This document shows, piece after piece, positions 1 to 9,094 of a DNA stretch of 64,000 nucleotides (positions are counted from its first letter, which is position 1; every line of letters starts with the position of its first letter). The DNA comes from Marinobacter sp. LA51 (lineage in GTDB: Bacteria; Pseudomonadota; Gammaproteobacteria; Pseudomonadales; Oleiphilaceae): contig NZ_AP028070.1 in assembly GCF_030297175.1 (NCBI RefSeq), positions 1,550,001 through 1,614,000 on the forward strand, written 5' to 3'. The position numbers and the translations under genes were made by a program. Under the pieces are notes generated by a model that saw only the letters and a program-made list of their open reading frames with translations, was not told where the DNA came from and did not search any database.

Positions 1-40
1 AAGCTTCACGCGGCCAGGGCTGCGCGAGCGGCAGGGTAGT

Positions 41-607
41 TTATCGGCTGGAACGGGATTCGATGTCTACCACCTGTCCGTTTCTCAGGGTAACGACCTG
101 CCGGAACTGATTTCCGGCCAGGTCATAGAGCCACAACTGGACCAGCACTGGCCGTATCCCTCGCCAGGTCTCCAGACGTCGAGTGGGTTTGGGTGTCCGC
201 CATTCCACTCGCTTTGAAACGGGTTCGCCGCAACGGGCGATCAGCTCGTATTCGGTGCGAGCGTGCCGAAGGGTGCTGATGTTGCAACTGGCCCGATCGG
301 AAACATGGAATCCATAACCCAGGCTTTCCACCTGTGCCAGCTTGCCATTGCGGAAGGTCAGGCGCCGTATAAACCTTTGGGGCCCGGGGTTGTAGTACCA
401 GTGCATTTCGGTTTGCACCACGCCCAGCCCGGGGACTGTGGCTGTGGGGTATTCCACCACGTAGTCCGGCGGCCCACAGCGCTCCTCAACCTCAATGGGC
501 CAGGCGTCATTGTCGACCAGATACGTCCCGCAGCGCAGGGCGCCCTGAGCGCCCGGGGCGAGGGCTATCAGCACTAACATCCATAGGAATCGTCGAAAGC
601 AGGTCAT
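41..607 (-). CDS. DUF2845-like secreted protein
   Basis: Encodes about 188 residues with an N-terminal signal peptide (residues 1-22, ending near GAQGA), so the product is probably periplasmic. The mature part holds two repeated blocks of the type CG-x-P followed by a YNPG/YDLAGN segment and a strand ending in F/LRNGK or LRNGQ. That duplicated pattern is typical of small DUF2845 proteins of gammaproteobacteria, whose function is unknown. I placed the start at the ATG whose first base is 607 because it gives a standard signal peptide. Another ATG at 628 adds seven residues and cannot be excluded; neither has a strong Shine-Dalgarno. The reading frame stays open upstream to 751, but that extension looks non-coding. 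Confidence 0.7.
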   Translation of the reverse strand: MTCFRRFLWMLVLIALAPGAQGALRCGTYLVDNDAWPIEVEERCGPPDYVVEYPTATVPGLGVVQTEMHWYYNPGPQRFIRRLTFRNGKLAQVESLGYGFHVSDRASCNISTLRHARTEYELIARCGEPVSKRVEWRTPKPTRRLETWRGIRPVLVQLWLYDLAGNQFRQVVTLRNGQVVDIESRSSR

Positions 608-774
608 GGTCTGGTCACTGTTCTGCATGAATTTCACATCAATTGTACTCCTCGATACACCCCGCCACTCAACGCCCAACGATCGTTCGCTGGGAACTGT
701 AATGGTCGGAGTCGTGAAAAACCGGTGATTCCTGCTAGGGTTAATAATCATGGGCTTTTGAAGGAGTAGAGGCC

Positions 775-1596
775 ATGTTCCGACGCACCAAAGCCTTGCT
801 GCACCAGATAGAACGGATTCCGGTGATCAATCAAGCGTTGGATCGGCACTATGCGAAAGAGTTCGCAAGTGCCACTAACGTCAACTGGTTCAAGGGTGTT
901 TACCCGGACTTTGCTACTGCCATTGCCGACGTGCCAGCCAACAAACCCCTGGGGTATGACAACGACGCCCCCGCCTCAGCAGACATGTACCGTTTTAGAA
1001 TGCAGGCCATTGCCCCCTGCGATTACCCCGTCGCCTTTTGGCTAAACCGATTGATGCAACCCAATGAAAGATTGCTGGATTTCGGTGGCCACGTGGGCGT
1101 TTTGTATTACGCGCTCAAGCGATATTTGTCATTTCCCGAGCCATTCGAGTGGACGATTTATGATGTGCCAGCGGTTGTTCGGGAGGGAAGGAAATTCGCC
1201 GAGGAAAATCAGAATCCTGTCCATCTGAATTTCATCGATGATCTGACCCAGGCGGACACTAATGATTGGGTGCTTTTCTCGGGCTCTTTGCAGTACGTCG
1301 AAGATTCCTTGATTTCGATCATTGAACGGCTGCCCAGCCGGCCAAAGTATCTGTTGATCAATATGCTGCCGGTTCATCCGGAGCAGCAATACGTCACCTT
1401 GCAGAATATTAGTACCGCTTTCTGTCCCTATCGCATTTATAGGGCCGTGTCGCTGATGGAGGACATCCAGAAGCTCAATGGCGAGGTGATCGACGAGTGG
1501 CGTAATGCGGATAAGGCATGCGTTATTCCCTACCACCCGGAGCACTCTCTGGATCACTACCACGGTATGCTGGTTCGGTTGAACCCACTGCACTGA
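775..1596 (+). CDS. TIGR04325-family putative methyltransferase
   Basis: A 273-residue protein with a Rossmann-type S-adenosylmethionine motif, LDFGGHVG, at residues 101-108, followed by an acidic strand end (YDVP) and the later motif SGSLQYVED. This arrangement matches the TIGR04325 (LIC12133-type) putative methyltransferases often seen near surface polysaccharide genes; the substrate is unknown. No glycan cluster surrounds it here. Start supported by AAGGAG eight nucleotides before the ATG. A 7-bp hairpin (1623-1629 with 1641-1647) follows the gene but has no T-tract. Confidence 0.75.
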   Translation: MFRRTKALLHQIERIPVINQALDRHYAKEFASATNVNWFKGVYPDFATAIADVPANKPLGYDNDAPASADMYRFRMQAIAPCDYPVAFWLNRLMQPNERLLDFGGHVGVLYYALKRYLSFPEPFEWTIYDVPAVVREGRKFAEENQNPVHLNFIDDLTQADTNDWVLFSGSLQYVEDSLISIIERLPSRPKYLLINMLPVHPEQQYVTLQNISTAFCPYRIYRAVSLMEDIQKLNGEVIDEWRNADKACVIPYHPEHSLDHYHGMLVRLNPLH

Positions 1597-1753
1597 TCCG
1601 GTGGTCTTTATCGCAGGCTATTCCTTCGCATAGGGACATAGCGAAGGCCGCGTTCTAATGCTTTAATGTCGCCCCAAACGAGGATAGCGTTATCGCCTCC
1701 AGCAGAGGCAACTTCTCGCCTTGTTCCGCTTTTCGCTTGACCTGGAAATTACC

Positions 1754-2545
1754 ATGAACGAACAGGAAGTACTCTACGGTTTCAGTAGCGTTCTGATTGC
1801 CGCGGCGCTTTTCGTCGCAATTGTTGTCTGTAACGAGCTGGGATTCAGAACCGGTCGTTTCACTCAGGCTCGCACTACGTCAGAAATGAAGGAGCTCACA
1901 GGGTCCGTTCAGGCCAGTATTCTGGGCTTGTTGGCGTTACTGTTGGGTTTTACCTTCAGCATGTCGATGCAGCGTTACGACAATCGCAGCATCGCTGTTA
2001 TCGATGAAGCCAATGCCATTGGAACGGCGGTGCTGAGGGTAGAGTTGCTGCCGCAGGAATTCCAGGATGACGCCAAACAGCTGTGGCGGGATTATGCGCA
2101 GTTACGGGTGGAGGTAGGCCAGGTTGATCTGACCAAGGTTGACGAGCGCAACGAATACAACGCCAAGATCGCTCAATTACAGAGCGAGCTGTGGTCGCTG
2201 GCGGTTGCGGCTACCAACGTCGATCCGCGTCCGGTAACAACGGGGTCGTTCGTGAAATCCCTGAACGACGCCATCGACAGCCAGGGCAAGCGCAATGCCT
2301 TGCTTCAGATGCACGTGCCGGAAGTGGTGCTGATCCTTCTGTTCGTCGTTTTTATAGCGTCGGGAGGGATCATGGGGTACTCCTCGGGCTTGAGCGGGCA
2401 GCGAATGGTGGTGCCCATCATGCTGGTGTCTCTCCTGATTACCCTGATTGTATTCCTGATTATCGATCTGGACCGGCCAAAGCGCGGTTTCATTCAGGTT
2501 AACCAGGCCCCGATGGTGGAGGTGCTGGGCGGTTTGAGTCCATAG
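1754..2545 (+). CDS. DUF4239-like membrane protein
   Basis: A 263-residue integral membrane protein. Hydrophobic segments lie near residues 7-27, 55-75, 203-222 and 232-252. Between the second and third lies a long soluble stretch rich in charged residues (about 80-195). Two hydrophobic hairpins separated by a cytoplasmic or periplasmic domain, with the ASILGLLALLLGFTFSM segment, is the pattern of DUF4239/bestrophin-like proteins; function unknown. The ATG at 1754 is preferred over the upstream in-frame start at 1721 because the extra 11 residues look unlike a protein start. Convergent with the GlxA-type regulator, 12 nt away. Confidence 0.65.
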   Translation: MNEQEVLYGFSSVLIAAALFVAIVVCNELGFRTGRFTQARTTSEMKELTGSVQASILGLLALLLGFTFSMSMQRYDNRSIAVIDEANAIGTAVLRVELLPQEFQDDAKQLWRDYAQLRVEVGQVDLTKVDERNEYNAKIAQLQSELWSLAVAATNVDPRPVTTGSFVKSLNDAIDSQGKRNALLQMHVPEVVLILLFVVFIASGGIMGYSSGLSGQRMVVPIMLVSLLITLIVFLIIDLDRPKRGFIQVNQAPMVEVLGGLSP

Positions 2546-2557
2546 ATTTCGCCCGCC

Positions 2558-3571
2558 TCAACGCTGGAACTTGCGCCGGTAATCGCTTGGCGACACCCCA
2601 ACTCGATCCCGAAACAATCGCCGGAACGAGTTGGGGTCTTCGTAACCCACCTGGTAGGTGATCTGCTCAAACGACATCTTGCTGGATTCCAACCGCAGCT
2701 TGGCGTCTTCCAGCCTTAGGTTTTGCAAATACTGGCTCGGTGACTGGCGGGTGGCCTGTTTAAACCTTCGGATGAAGTGCCGCAGGCTGAAACCAAACTG
2801 TTCGGCCAATGCCTGTACATGAATCACCTCTTTGTAATGCCCCTCCAGCCAATCCTGTACCCGGAGTATGGCGTCGTCTTCGTGGCGACGATTGAAGGTT
2901 GTCACCATGTAGGGCGACTGATCGCTTCGGCTGCTGTCGATCAGCAGCTTTCTGGAAAACTCACGGGCCAGAGCTTTGTCGGCGAACTTCTGAAGCATGT
3001 GTAGCAGCAAATCGTTGCTGGTGGTGGCGCCACCGGAACAGAGTACGCCGCTGTCGTCGGTCACGGTTTGGTGTTCCTGCAAATTGACTCGAGGGTAGCG
3101 TTGGCGGAAAACATCGGCGTAGTACCAGTGGGTGGTAGCCACCCGTTCATTCAAGAGCCCGGCTTCAGCGGTCAGGAAGGCACCGGTGCACAAAGAGGCA
3201 ATGGTGTTGCCGTCGGCGTGGCGCTGGCGGAGCCAGGGAATGAATCCACCGAGTGACGGCAGCAGGTCCAGTATCCGAAACAGGAAACCTGGCACGATCA
3301 CCAGTGTGGCCTGTGGCGCGTTCTCAATGCTTGCGGTAGGGGTGAGTGTAACGCCGCCAGAGGCCGTAACTGGCAAACCATCAATCGACACCAGTGACAC
3401 CTTAAAAGCGGTTGCATTCCCACTTTCAACTCCAATGACGCCCCTGGCCCTTTGCAGGTAGTTGGCGCTCTCCAGCATTTCCAGCGTGGCGGTAACACTG
3501 GTCGATGAGCAACCCTCGGCGAGCAGGACAATGACACCGATGGTCGGTTGCTCGGGTTTAGCGTTGGCCAT
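2558..3571 (-). CDS. GlxA-family transcriptional regulator (DJ-1/PfpI + AraC HTH)
   Basis: A 337-residue regulator with two domains. Residues 10-190 form a DJ-1/PfpI (class I glutamine amidotransferase-like) sensor fold with the nucleophile-elbow motif SLCTGAF around Cys128. Residues 235-335 are an AraC-type double helix-turn-helix ending in VGYEDPNSFRRLFRDRVGVSPSDYRRKF, which is diagnostic. Family members (GlxA, GbdR, CdhR, ArgR types) sense small metabolites and activate catabolic genes. No catabolic operon is adjacent. The only divergent neighbour, across a 157-bp gap, is the unknown gene at 3729, so that gap is the likeliest control region. Confidence 0.85.
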   Translation of the reverse strand: MANAKPEQPTIGVIVLLAEGCSSTSVTATLEMLESANYLQRARGVIGVESGNATAFKVSLVSIDGLPVTASGGVTLTPTASIENAPQATLVIVPGFLFRILDLLPSLGGFIPWLRQRHADGNTIASLCTGAFLTAEAGLLNERVATTHWYYADVFRQRYPRVNLQEHQTVTDDSGVLCSGGATTSNDLLLHMLQKFADKALAREFSRKLLIDSSRSDQSPYMVTTFNRRHEDDAILRVQDWLEGHYKEVIHVQALAEQFGFSLRHFIRRFKQATRQSPSQYLQNLRLEDAKLRLESSKMSFEQITYQVGYEDPNSFRRLFRDRVGVSPSDYRRKFQR

Positions 3572-3728
3572 GGGTGAGCTCTCAATGTGGCATGTATGGC
3601 TTGAATAATGTCATATATGCCCGTTGGTTCAGGCGCCGTCAAGCCATACTCTGGATCACCACGTAACAACACGCTGTCTGTTCCATGACAACGCGTTCGG
3701 CCACAGAGACCCACGAGAGCTGAAATCC

Positions 3729-4472
3729 ATGACGCAGAAGAATCGGCGCCCACGCCTGAAACTCGATGCCCGTATTGTACCGGGCCTCAATGCTTCGCAC
3801 TCCGAGCTGGAAGCCATGTGGGGGCTTCGCCTTGAGTACCTGGACCTGCGCTTGTCAGAGCAGGCCGACTGGGAGCGGTTCTGCTATTACTGCCAGAAAG
3901 ACCGTACGGTACTGGCGCTGTTTGAGGACGAGGCGGGCACCTTGCAGGGCTATTTCACATTCACCTTCGAGCCCATCGATCAATCCGGTCGCAAGGCCCT
4001 GTTAATCCATTCGAAATATTATTATGTCCGCACGGCGGCGCGCGGACATCCCAAAATCACTTCGTCGGCTTGGCGGTTGTTGCCGGGGCTGATTCGGCGT
4101 TATGGGCTTCGGCGAATTTACCTGGTCGCGTTTGCCTTTCCGACCAGCTTTGTTTCCCTGAGCCGGACCTTTGGCGGGGCGATGACCATTCAGGACCCGG
4201 TTACGCCAGAATGGGAGCGAGAGGCGCTAGCAACCTTTGCCAGTCAGCAGGCCGGGCAGGACTGGGACGCCGAGGCTGCCGTTATTCGTCACCAGAGTAT
4301 TCCGCAGGGCGAAGGGCGCCCGGTGACTGATGGCATTCGGCAGTTGCAAGCGCGCTATGAAGGCTTTAATCCGGATTGGAAGGAAGGGGTATCGCTACCG
4401 ATCATGATGAAGCTGGATGCGCCCACGGTGTGGAGCACCATAAAAACCAATGTCCGGCGTCTGTTCCGTTAG
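3729..4472 (+). CDS. Conserved hypothetical, possible GNAT-like fold
   Basis: A 247-residue soluble protein. The order of strands (DRTVLALFEDEAGTLQGYFTF, then a second strand KALLIHSKYYYV, then HPKITSSAWRLLPGLIRR) resembles the core of an N-acetyltransferase, but I do not see the usual acetyl-CoA loop R/Q-x-x-G-x-G/A, so catalytic activity is doubtful. No signal peptide or membrane segment. The ATG at 3729 is preceded by GAGAG; the open frame extends back to 3624 but would run over the divergent promoter region of the GlxA-type regulator. Function unknown. Confidence 0.6.
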   Translation: MTQKNRRPRLKLDARIVPGLNASHSELEAMWGLRLEYLDLRLSEQADWERFCYYCQKDRTVLALFEDEAGTLQGYFTFTFEPIDQSGRKALLIHSKYYYVRTAARGHPKITSSAWRLLPGLIRRYGLRRIYLVAFAFPTSFVSLSRTFGGAMTIQDPVTPEWEREALATFASQQAGQDWDAEAAVIRHQSIPQGEGRPVTDGIRQLQARYEGFNPDWKEGVSLPIMMKLDAPTVWSTIKTNVRRLFR

Positions 4473-4535
4473 ACGTTAAAAGACTCGCTCACGTTGGGCC
4501 CGGTCAGCAAAGCGCGCTGCCGGACCCGCGAGGTG

Positions 4536-5324
4536 TCAGCGGCGTTCAATCTGGCCGGTTTCGTCCGAGATCACGATTTCGACACGGCGGTTTTGCTGTC
4601 GCCCGGCGCTGGTGTCGTTACTGGCCACCGGATAGGCCTCGCCATAGCCTTCGAACTCGACACGGCTGCTGGAGACGCCGTGGCTAAGTAGTTCGTCGTA
4701 GACTGCCATGGCGCGGCGCTCAGACAATCGCCGGTTGTAGGATTCCTCGCCGGTGCTGTCGGTGTAACCTTCAATCCGAACACGTCGGTCGTCGTACTCC
4801 AACATGAATTCTGCCAGTCGGGCTACGGTTCGCTGTCCGGAGGCCTTCAGGTCGGCTTTGTTAAGGTCAAACAGCACATCACCCAGTGTCAGCACCATGC
4901 CGCGCTCGGTCTTTTCCGCTTGAAGCGCTGCCATCTGTGCACGGAGGGCCTCAGCTTCGTTGGTCTTCATCTGCAACATGATTTTCTGGCGCCGCTCTTC
5001 GGCGGAGCTAATCTCGTCTTCCAGTGAGGCGCGGAGTCCCTGTTGCTGAGCAATTTCGGCGTGTCGACCGGCAAGGTAGGCGGCGTGCTCAACGGCAGTG
5101 AGGTCGGCGTCTTCTTCCAGCAGCGATTCTGCCCGGTCAAGCTCGCGTTTGGCGGCGCGCAGTTGACTGGCGCCACTGCGGGCAACATCCGGGTCCTGTT
5201 CAATGTTCAGGTACAGGGTGCGAGCCTGGTCGACCTTGGCATTGTAGGGTGGGGCACTGGCACAGCCGGTGATCAGAGTCAGCAGCCCGACAGCAATGCA
5301 GGTGGCAAAAGTGCGAGTCATCAT
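4536..5324 (-). CDS. OmpA-family peptidoglycan-associated lipoprotein with DUF4398 region
   Basis: A 262-residue lipoprotein. The lipobox LITGC places the lipidated Cys at residue 21. Residues 28-150 are alanine/glutamate-rich and predicted coiled coil, related to DUF4398. Residues 150-255 are an OmpA C-terminal domain: GDVLFDLNKADL, then VRIEGYTDSTGEESYN, then LSERRAMAVYDEL and the closing GRQQNRRVEI, all peptidoglycan-binding hallmarks. It probably tethers the outer membrane to the wall. SD AGGAG lies six nucleotides before the first of two consecutive ATGs. It is the second gene of a two-gene unit with the DUF4398 lipoprotein, 20 nt upstream. Confidence 0.85.
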   Translation of the reverse strand: MMTRTFATCIAVGLLTLITGCASAPPYNAKVDQARTLYLNIEQDPDVARSGASQLRAAKRELDRAESLLEEDADLTAVEHAAYLAGRHAEIAQQQGLRASLEDEISSAEERRQKIMLQMKTNEAEALRAQMAALQAEKTERGMVLTLGDVLFDLNKADLKASGQRTVARLAEFMLEYDDRRVRIEGYTDSTGEESYNRRLSERRAMAVYDELLSHGVSSSRVEFEGYGEAYPVASNDTSAGRQQNRRVEIVISDETGQIERR

Positions 5325-5344
5325 CTCAATCTCCTGGTCCGGGC

Positions 5345-5722
5345 CTACGATTCGTTGGTGTTGAGTTGATCCTGCAACTCATCGATAGAGCGGTTGATCT
5401 CTGCGACAGCGCGCCGGGCTTTCTCGGTTTCTGAACGAGCGGCGGCCAGTTGGGCGTCTACAGCTGCTTGCTCCAACATTCGTTCTGCTTTCCGGTATTC
5501 CTCCCGATCCATTAATTCACGGGCGTCCGCTACTTTATTCTGGGCCTGGTTCAGCATAACCGGCTCGAACTTACGTGCATCCGCCGACTCCGCCTGCCGG
5601 ACCGATGACTCGGCAGCCTGTAACTCGCTGTCCGGTTTTGGTCCTGGGCCAGCACAGGCAACCAAAAAAGTGGACATCGTCACGAGCATCCAGGGCCGTG
5701 CTAAATGATTTATTGGTTTCAT
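5345..5722 (-). CDS. DUF4398 lipoprotein
   Basis: A 125-residue lipoprotein, lipobox LVAC with Cys at residue 23. The mature chain is almost entirely helical, Ala/Glu/Arg-rich coiled coil, in the DUF4398 pattern (ARKFEPVMLNQAQNKVADA, then a second helix after REEYRKAERMLEQA). It precedes the OmpA-type lipoprotein whose own N-terminal half is similar, so the pair looks like a duplicated coiled-coil domain, one copy fused to a peptidoglycan-binding domain. A joint structural role at the outer membrane is inferred. SD GGGGAG stands before the ATG. Confidence 0.8.
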   Translation of the reverse strand: MKPINHLARPWMLVTMSTFLVACAGPGPKPDSELQAAESSVRQAESADARKFEPVMLNQAQNKVADARELMDREEYRKAERMLEQAAVDAQLAAARSETEKARRAVAEINRSIDELQDQLNTNES

Positions 5723-6023
5723 GGGTGCGCTCCCCTGTTGACAGCGGTATCCGTCGAAGGACGGTGTGAACTAGATTGTCAAAAAATGTGAATTACGCCT
5801 CTGAAACTATAGCAGCGAATCCGAAACTTGCTTTGGTAGCTCCACTGCGTGATTCACGTGAATGGGCCCTGCTTGAATCATCTGTTTCCGGCCCAATACT
5901 TGTAGATCATCGGTGTGTTTTGATCGATTGGTCCTGTTCGCCTTAAGCGGCGTATCACTTACAGGAAATCCAAAGGGCGACCATTTAACGTTGTCCATGT
6001 GCCCGTTAGGAGAGCATTTCACT
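5723..6023. other. Divergent intergenic region, no gene seen
   Basis: A 301-bp gap between the divergent DUF4398 lipoprotein operon and the yghU-like gene, holding the promoters of both. It contains a perfect 12-bp palindrome, ATTCACGTGAAT, at 5852-5863, which could be a binding site. AGGAGAG at 6008-6014 is the ribosome binding site of the downstream gene. The open frame running in from 5913 to the yghU start has no coding character. Confidence 0.5.
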
Positions 6024-6905
6024 ATGAGTGACCCGACCTACACCCCTCCCAAGGTCTGGAAATGGGAGTCCGAGAGTGGCGGCACCTTTGCCAAAATCAA
6101 TCGGCCGATTGCCGGGCCCACCCATGACCAGGAGCTGCCCGTAGGCGAGCATCCGTTACAGCTGTATTCACTGGCAACGCCAAACGGAGTCAAAGTCACC
6201 GTCATGCTCGAAGAACTGCTGGAGCAGGGCATAAAGGGCGCGGAATACGACGCTTATCCGATTAAAATTGGCGACGGCGACCAGTTTGGCAGCGGCTTTG
6301 TTGAGGTGAATCCGAACTCCAAGATTCCAGCGCTGGTGGATCGCAGTGCCGATCCGGCCATTCGCGTGTTTGAATCCGGCAACATCCTGCTGTACTTGGC
6401 AGAGAAGTTTGGTGCCTTCCTGCCCAAGGATATCGCCAAGCGCACGGAAACCCTGAATTGGCTGTTCTGGCAAATGGGCAGCGCGCCCATGCTGGGTGGC
6501 GGCTTTGGCCACTTCTACGCCTACGCGCCGGAAAAATACGAGTACCCGATTAACCGCTACACCATGGAGGTGAAGCGCCAGTTGGATGTGCTGGATCGTC
6601 AGTTGGCGAATAACCGTTACATTGCGGGCGACGAGTACACCATCGCTGATATGGCGATCTGGCCCTGGTACGGCGCCCTGGTGGCCAACAAGGTTTATGA
6701 CGCGGCCGAGTTCCTTGAGGCTCACACCTACACCAACGTGGTGCGCTGGATGGAGGAGATTGCCCATCGTCCGGCGGTACGGCGTGGGCGGATGGTTAAC
6801 CGCACGTGGGGTGAGCCGGAAGAGCAGCTGCACGAACGGCACGATGCCAGTGATTTCGAAGAGAAAACGCAGGATAAGCTGGCGGCCATTCTGGGCCATT
6901 CCTGA
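6024..6905 (+). CDS. yghU: Glutathione-dependent disulfide-bond oxidoreductase, YghU type
   Basis: A 293-residue GST-superfamily protein, close to E. coli YghU in length. The N-terminal WKWESESGGTFAKINRPIAG extension, the thioredoxin-fold segment LYSLATPNGVKVTVMLEEL (residues 50-68), the PNSKIPALVD glutathione-contact loop and the late AIWPWYG helix are characteristic of the YghU/YfcG branch, which reduces disulfides using two bound glutathiones rather than conjugating substrates. The ATG at 6024 follows AGGAGAG; upstream in-frame ATGs lack a site and lie in the intergenic region. Convergent with the FtsH-type gene (37 nt apart). Confidence 0.85.
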   Translation: MSDPTYTPPKVWKWESESGGTFAKINRPIAGPTHDQELPVGEHPLQLYSLATPNGVKVTVMLEELLEQGIKGAEYDAYPIKIGDGDQFGSGFVEVNPNSKIPALVDRSADPAIRVFESGNILLYLAEKFGAFLPKDIAKRTETLNWLFWQMGSAPMLGGGFGHFYAYAPEKYEYPINRYTMEVKRQLDVLDRQLANNRYIAGDEYTIADMAIWPWYGALVANKVYDAAEFLEAHTYTNVVRWMEEIAHRPAVRRGRMVNRTWGEPEEQLHERHDASDFEEKTQDKLAAILGHS

Positions 6906-6942
6906 TCAGGATAGCCATGACCCTGGGCGGCCGACTGGTTGC

Positions 6943-8808
6943 TCAGGCGATTTTTCGATCGTCTTCCCGTTTAAGAATTTCATCGATCTCTTCCGCTGAC
7001 AGGGTCTCCTGTTTCAGCACGGCTTTGGCCAAGGCTTCAAGCTGCGCCCGGTGCTCGGTCAGGAAATCGAGCGTGGCCTTTTCTAACGCCATCAGCTGAG
7101 CCTGAATTTCCGCATCAATCAGCTCGGCGGTTTTCTCGCTGAATTCCCGTGGCAGGCCCATCTCGCGGCCGAGAAATACGTGCTCTTCGCCAATGCTCAG
7201 GCCAAGCGGCCCTATTTTTTCACTCATACCCCACTGACCGATCATTTTTCGGATCAGCGTGGTGGCTTCTTTCAGGTCGTTCTGGGCGCCGGTGCTTACC
7301 TCGCCATAAATCAGTTTTTCGGCGGAGCGGCCACCCAGCATCACTTTGATCCGATCCTTCAGGTAGCTCTCGGTGTAACTGTACTGATCGTCCCGCGGGG
7401 TTTGCTCGGTGACACCCATGGCCATGCCGTGGGGGATGATGGTGAGTCTGGTGAGCGGGTCAGCCTTGGGTAGGTAGTAGGCCATGATGGCGTGGCCACA
7501 CTCGTGGTAGGCCACAGCCTCACGTTCTTCAGGCGAGAGGTGGGCGTCGCGTTCTTCACCGAGGATGATCCGGTCTCGGGCCAGCTCAAAGCAGTGGGCG
7601 GTGACTTCGTGCAGATTTTCCCGGGCTGCGGTCAGGGCGGCCTCGTTGACCAGGTTTTTCAGGTCTGCGCCGGAGAATCCAATGGTGCGCGCCGCTACCT
7701 GCTCCAGGTCAACATCCTCGGCCAGGGGCACCTTGCGTACGTGTACTTTCAGAATGGCGGCACGGGCTTCCTTGTGGGGACGGTCCAGGGTGATCTTGCG
7801 GTCGAATCGCCCGGGGCGGAGCAGGGCGCTATCCAGTACATCGGGCCGGTTGGTGGCGGCCAAAACAAGGATGTTCTCGTGGGGTTCGAAGCCGTCCATC
7901 TCCGTGAGGATCTGGTTTAGCGTCTGTTCTCGTTCGTCGTGGCCGCCGCCCAGTCCGGTGCCCCGGGACCGGCCAATGGCATCCAGTTCGTCAATGAAAA
8001 TCAGCGCCGGCGCGGCCTTGCGGGCGTTCAGGAACATGTCTCTTACCCGGGCGGCGCCAACACCCACAAACATTTCGATGAATTCCGAGGCACTGATGCT
8101 GAAGAAGGGCACCTCTGCCTCGCCGGCAATGGCGCGCGCCAAAAGCGTTTTGCCGGTGCCCGGTGGCCCCACCAAAAGCACACCCTTGGGCATATCGGCA
8201 CCCAGGGCCTGGTATTTTTCGGGGGACTTGAGGAAATCGATGATCTCCGCGATCTCGCGTTTCGCCGATTCGATTCCGGCGACATCATCCAGCGTGGTTG
8301 TGGAGGTTTCCCGCCGGGCCAGGCGGGCTTTCGACTTACCGTAGTCGAACGGGCCGCCGCCCTGGGTGATTCGTTTCTGGGCCACGCCCCAGAACCAGAA
8401 CATTAGAGCCAGCAGAAGGATCCAGGGCAGGAAACCGCGAATTAATTCCTGCCACCAGGGCAGCCCGGAGGGGGCTGCCGAGATGGTGACGTCGGATTCT
8501 TCAAGTAAGTTGAGTAATGCCGGGTCCTCCATCGGTGGGCGAATGGTCTGGAATCCGGCATCGGCGTCGGAGAACTGGCCGGTGATACGCTCGTCTTTAA
8601 GGGTAACGGCGGCCACCTGGCCATTGATAACCGCAGTCTTGAACTCGGAGTAAGCCAGTACCTGCAGCTTTGGCTGCCCGCTGTCCTGGAGCCAGAGCAC
8701 CATCAGGAAGATGGCGGCACTGAGCCACAGGAAGGAATACTGGTTCGGAATCGCCGGCTGTGGTGAATCCGACGGTTTCCGATCGCCCGGTTCATTGGGA
8801 GCGGTCAT
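6943..8808 (-). CDS. FtsH-family ATP-dependent zinc metalloprotease (second-type FtsH)
   Basis: A 621-residue membrane-anchored AAA+ protease. Membrane segments near residues 24-41 and 125-142 flank a periplasmic domain. Walker A GPPGTGKT is at 214-221, Walker B FIDELD at 271-276, the second region of homology ends in RPGRFDRKI (about 331-339), and the zinc-binding HECGH is at 435-439. The set is complete, so it should be active in membrane protein quality control. The sequence and the soluble-protein partner differ from the usual rlmE-ftsH-folP locus, so I read it as a paralogue rather than the essential copy. Its ATG overlaps the stop of the preceding gene (ATGA, 8805-8808), implying translational coupling. 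Confidence 0.88.
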   Translation of the reverse strand: MTAPNEPGDRKPSDSPQPAIPNQYSFLWLSAAIFLMVLWLQDSGQPKLQVLAYSEFKTAVINGQVAAVTLKDERITGQFSDADAGFQTIRPPMEDPALLNLLEESDVTISAAPSGLPWWQELIRGFLPWILLLALMFWFWGVAQKRITQGGGPFDYGKSKARLARRETSTTTLDDVAGIESAKREIAEIIDFLKSPEKYQALGADMPKGVLLVGPPGTGKTLLARAIAGEAEVPFFSISASEFIEMFVGVGAARVRDMFLNARKAAPALIFIDELDAIGRSRGTGLGGGHDEREQTLNQILTEMDGFEPHENILVLAATNRPDVLDSALLRPGRFDRKITLDRPHKEARAAILKVHVRKVPLAEDVDLEQVAARTIGFSGADLKNLVNEAALTAARENLHEVTAHCFELARDRIILGEERDAHLSPEEREAVAYHECGHAIMAYYLPKADPLTRLTIIPHGMAMGVTEQTPRDDQYSYTESYLKDRIKVMLGGRSAEKLIYGEVSTGAQNDLKEATTLIRKMIGQWGMSEKIGPLGLSIGEEHVFLGREMGLPREFSEKTAELIDAEIQAQLMALEKATLDFLTEHRAQLEALAKAVLKQETLSAEEIDEILKREDDRKIA

Positions 8809-9053
8809 CTCGGTCTCCGGTCACCCTCCATGATCTTGGCCACGAACACGGATTTGCCGTAGGTTTCGAATGACCACTTCATGGTGTCCGAGAGCACCTT
8901 CATGACTTCGTCGTACTCTCCGAAGATCTCCGTGCTCATGCGGCCCGGGTAGACCTCCAGCCCGGTTTGTTCCAGGCGGGCAATCAGGTCCCGGATCGGT
9001 TGTTTGTAGTCTTCCTTGAGCGGGTAGCAGCTCAATTGCACAGACAGATACAT
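8805..9053 (-). CDS. Thiamine-binding-like (MTH1187/YkoF, DUF77) protein
   Basis: An 82-residue ferredoxin-like protein (MYLSVQLSCYPL at the start, then LEVYPGRMSTEIFGEYDEVMKVL). This matches the MTH1187/YkoF-type family, members of which bind thiamine or its hydroxymethylpyrimidine part; the physiological role is poorly defined. An excellent SD, AGGAGG, lies five nucleotides before the ATG. It overlaps the downstream FtsH-type gene by four bases and follows ggt by 41 nt, so the three may form one transcript. No thiamine biosynthesis gene is nearby. Confidence 0.75.
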   Translation of the reverse strand: MYLSVQLSCYPLKEDYKQPIRDLIARLEQTGLEVYPGRMSTEIFGEYDEVMKVLSDTMKWSFETYGKSVFVAKIMEGDRRPR

Positions 9054-9094
9054 TATCGCCTCCTGGTTTTGATGAATCGGGTGCGGCGGCGGTA

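Noticed and set aside
1..40. Possible end of a plus-strand gene from beyond the left edge (frame 1 stops at 37-39)
   Set aside because: Only twelve codons, Ala/Arg-rich in every frame; nothing can be identified.
5852..5863. Palindrome ATTCACGTGAAT as an operator
   Set aside because: A single 12-bp palindrome without a second copy or clear promoter context; noted in the intergenic entry only.
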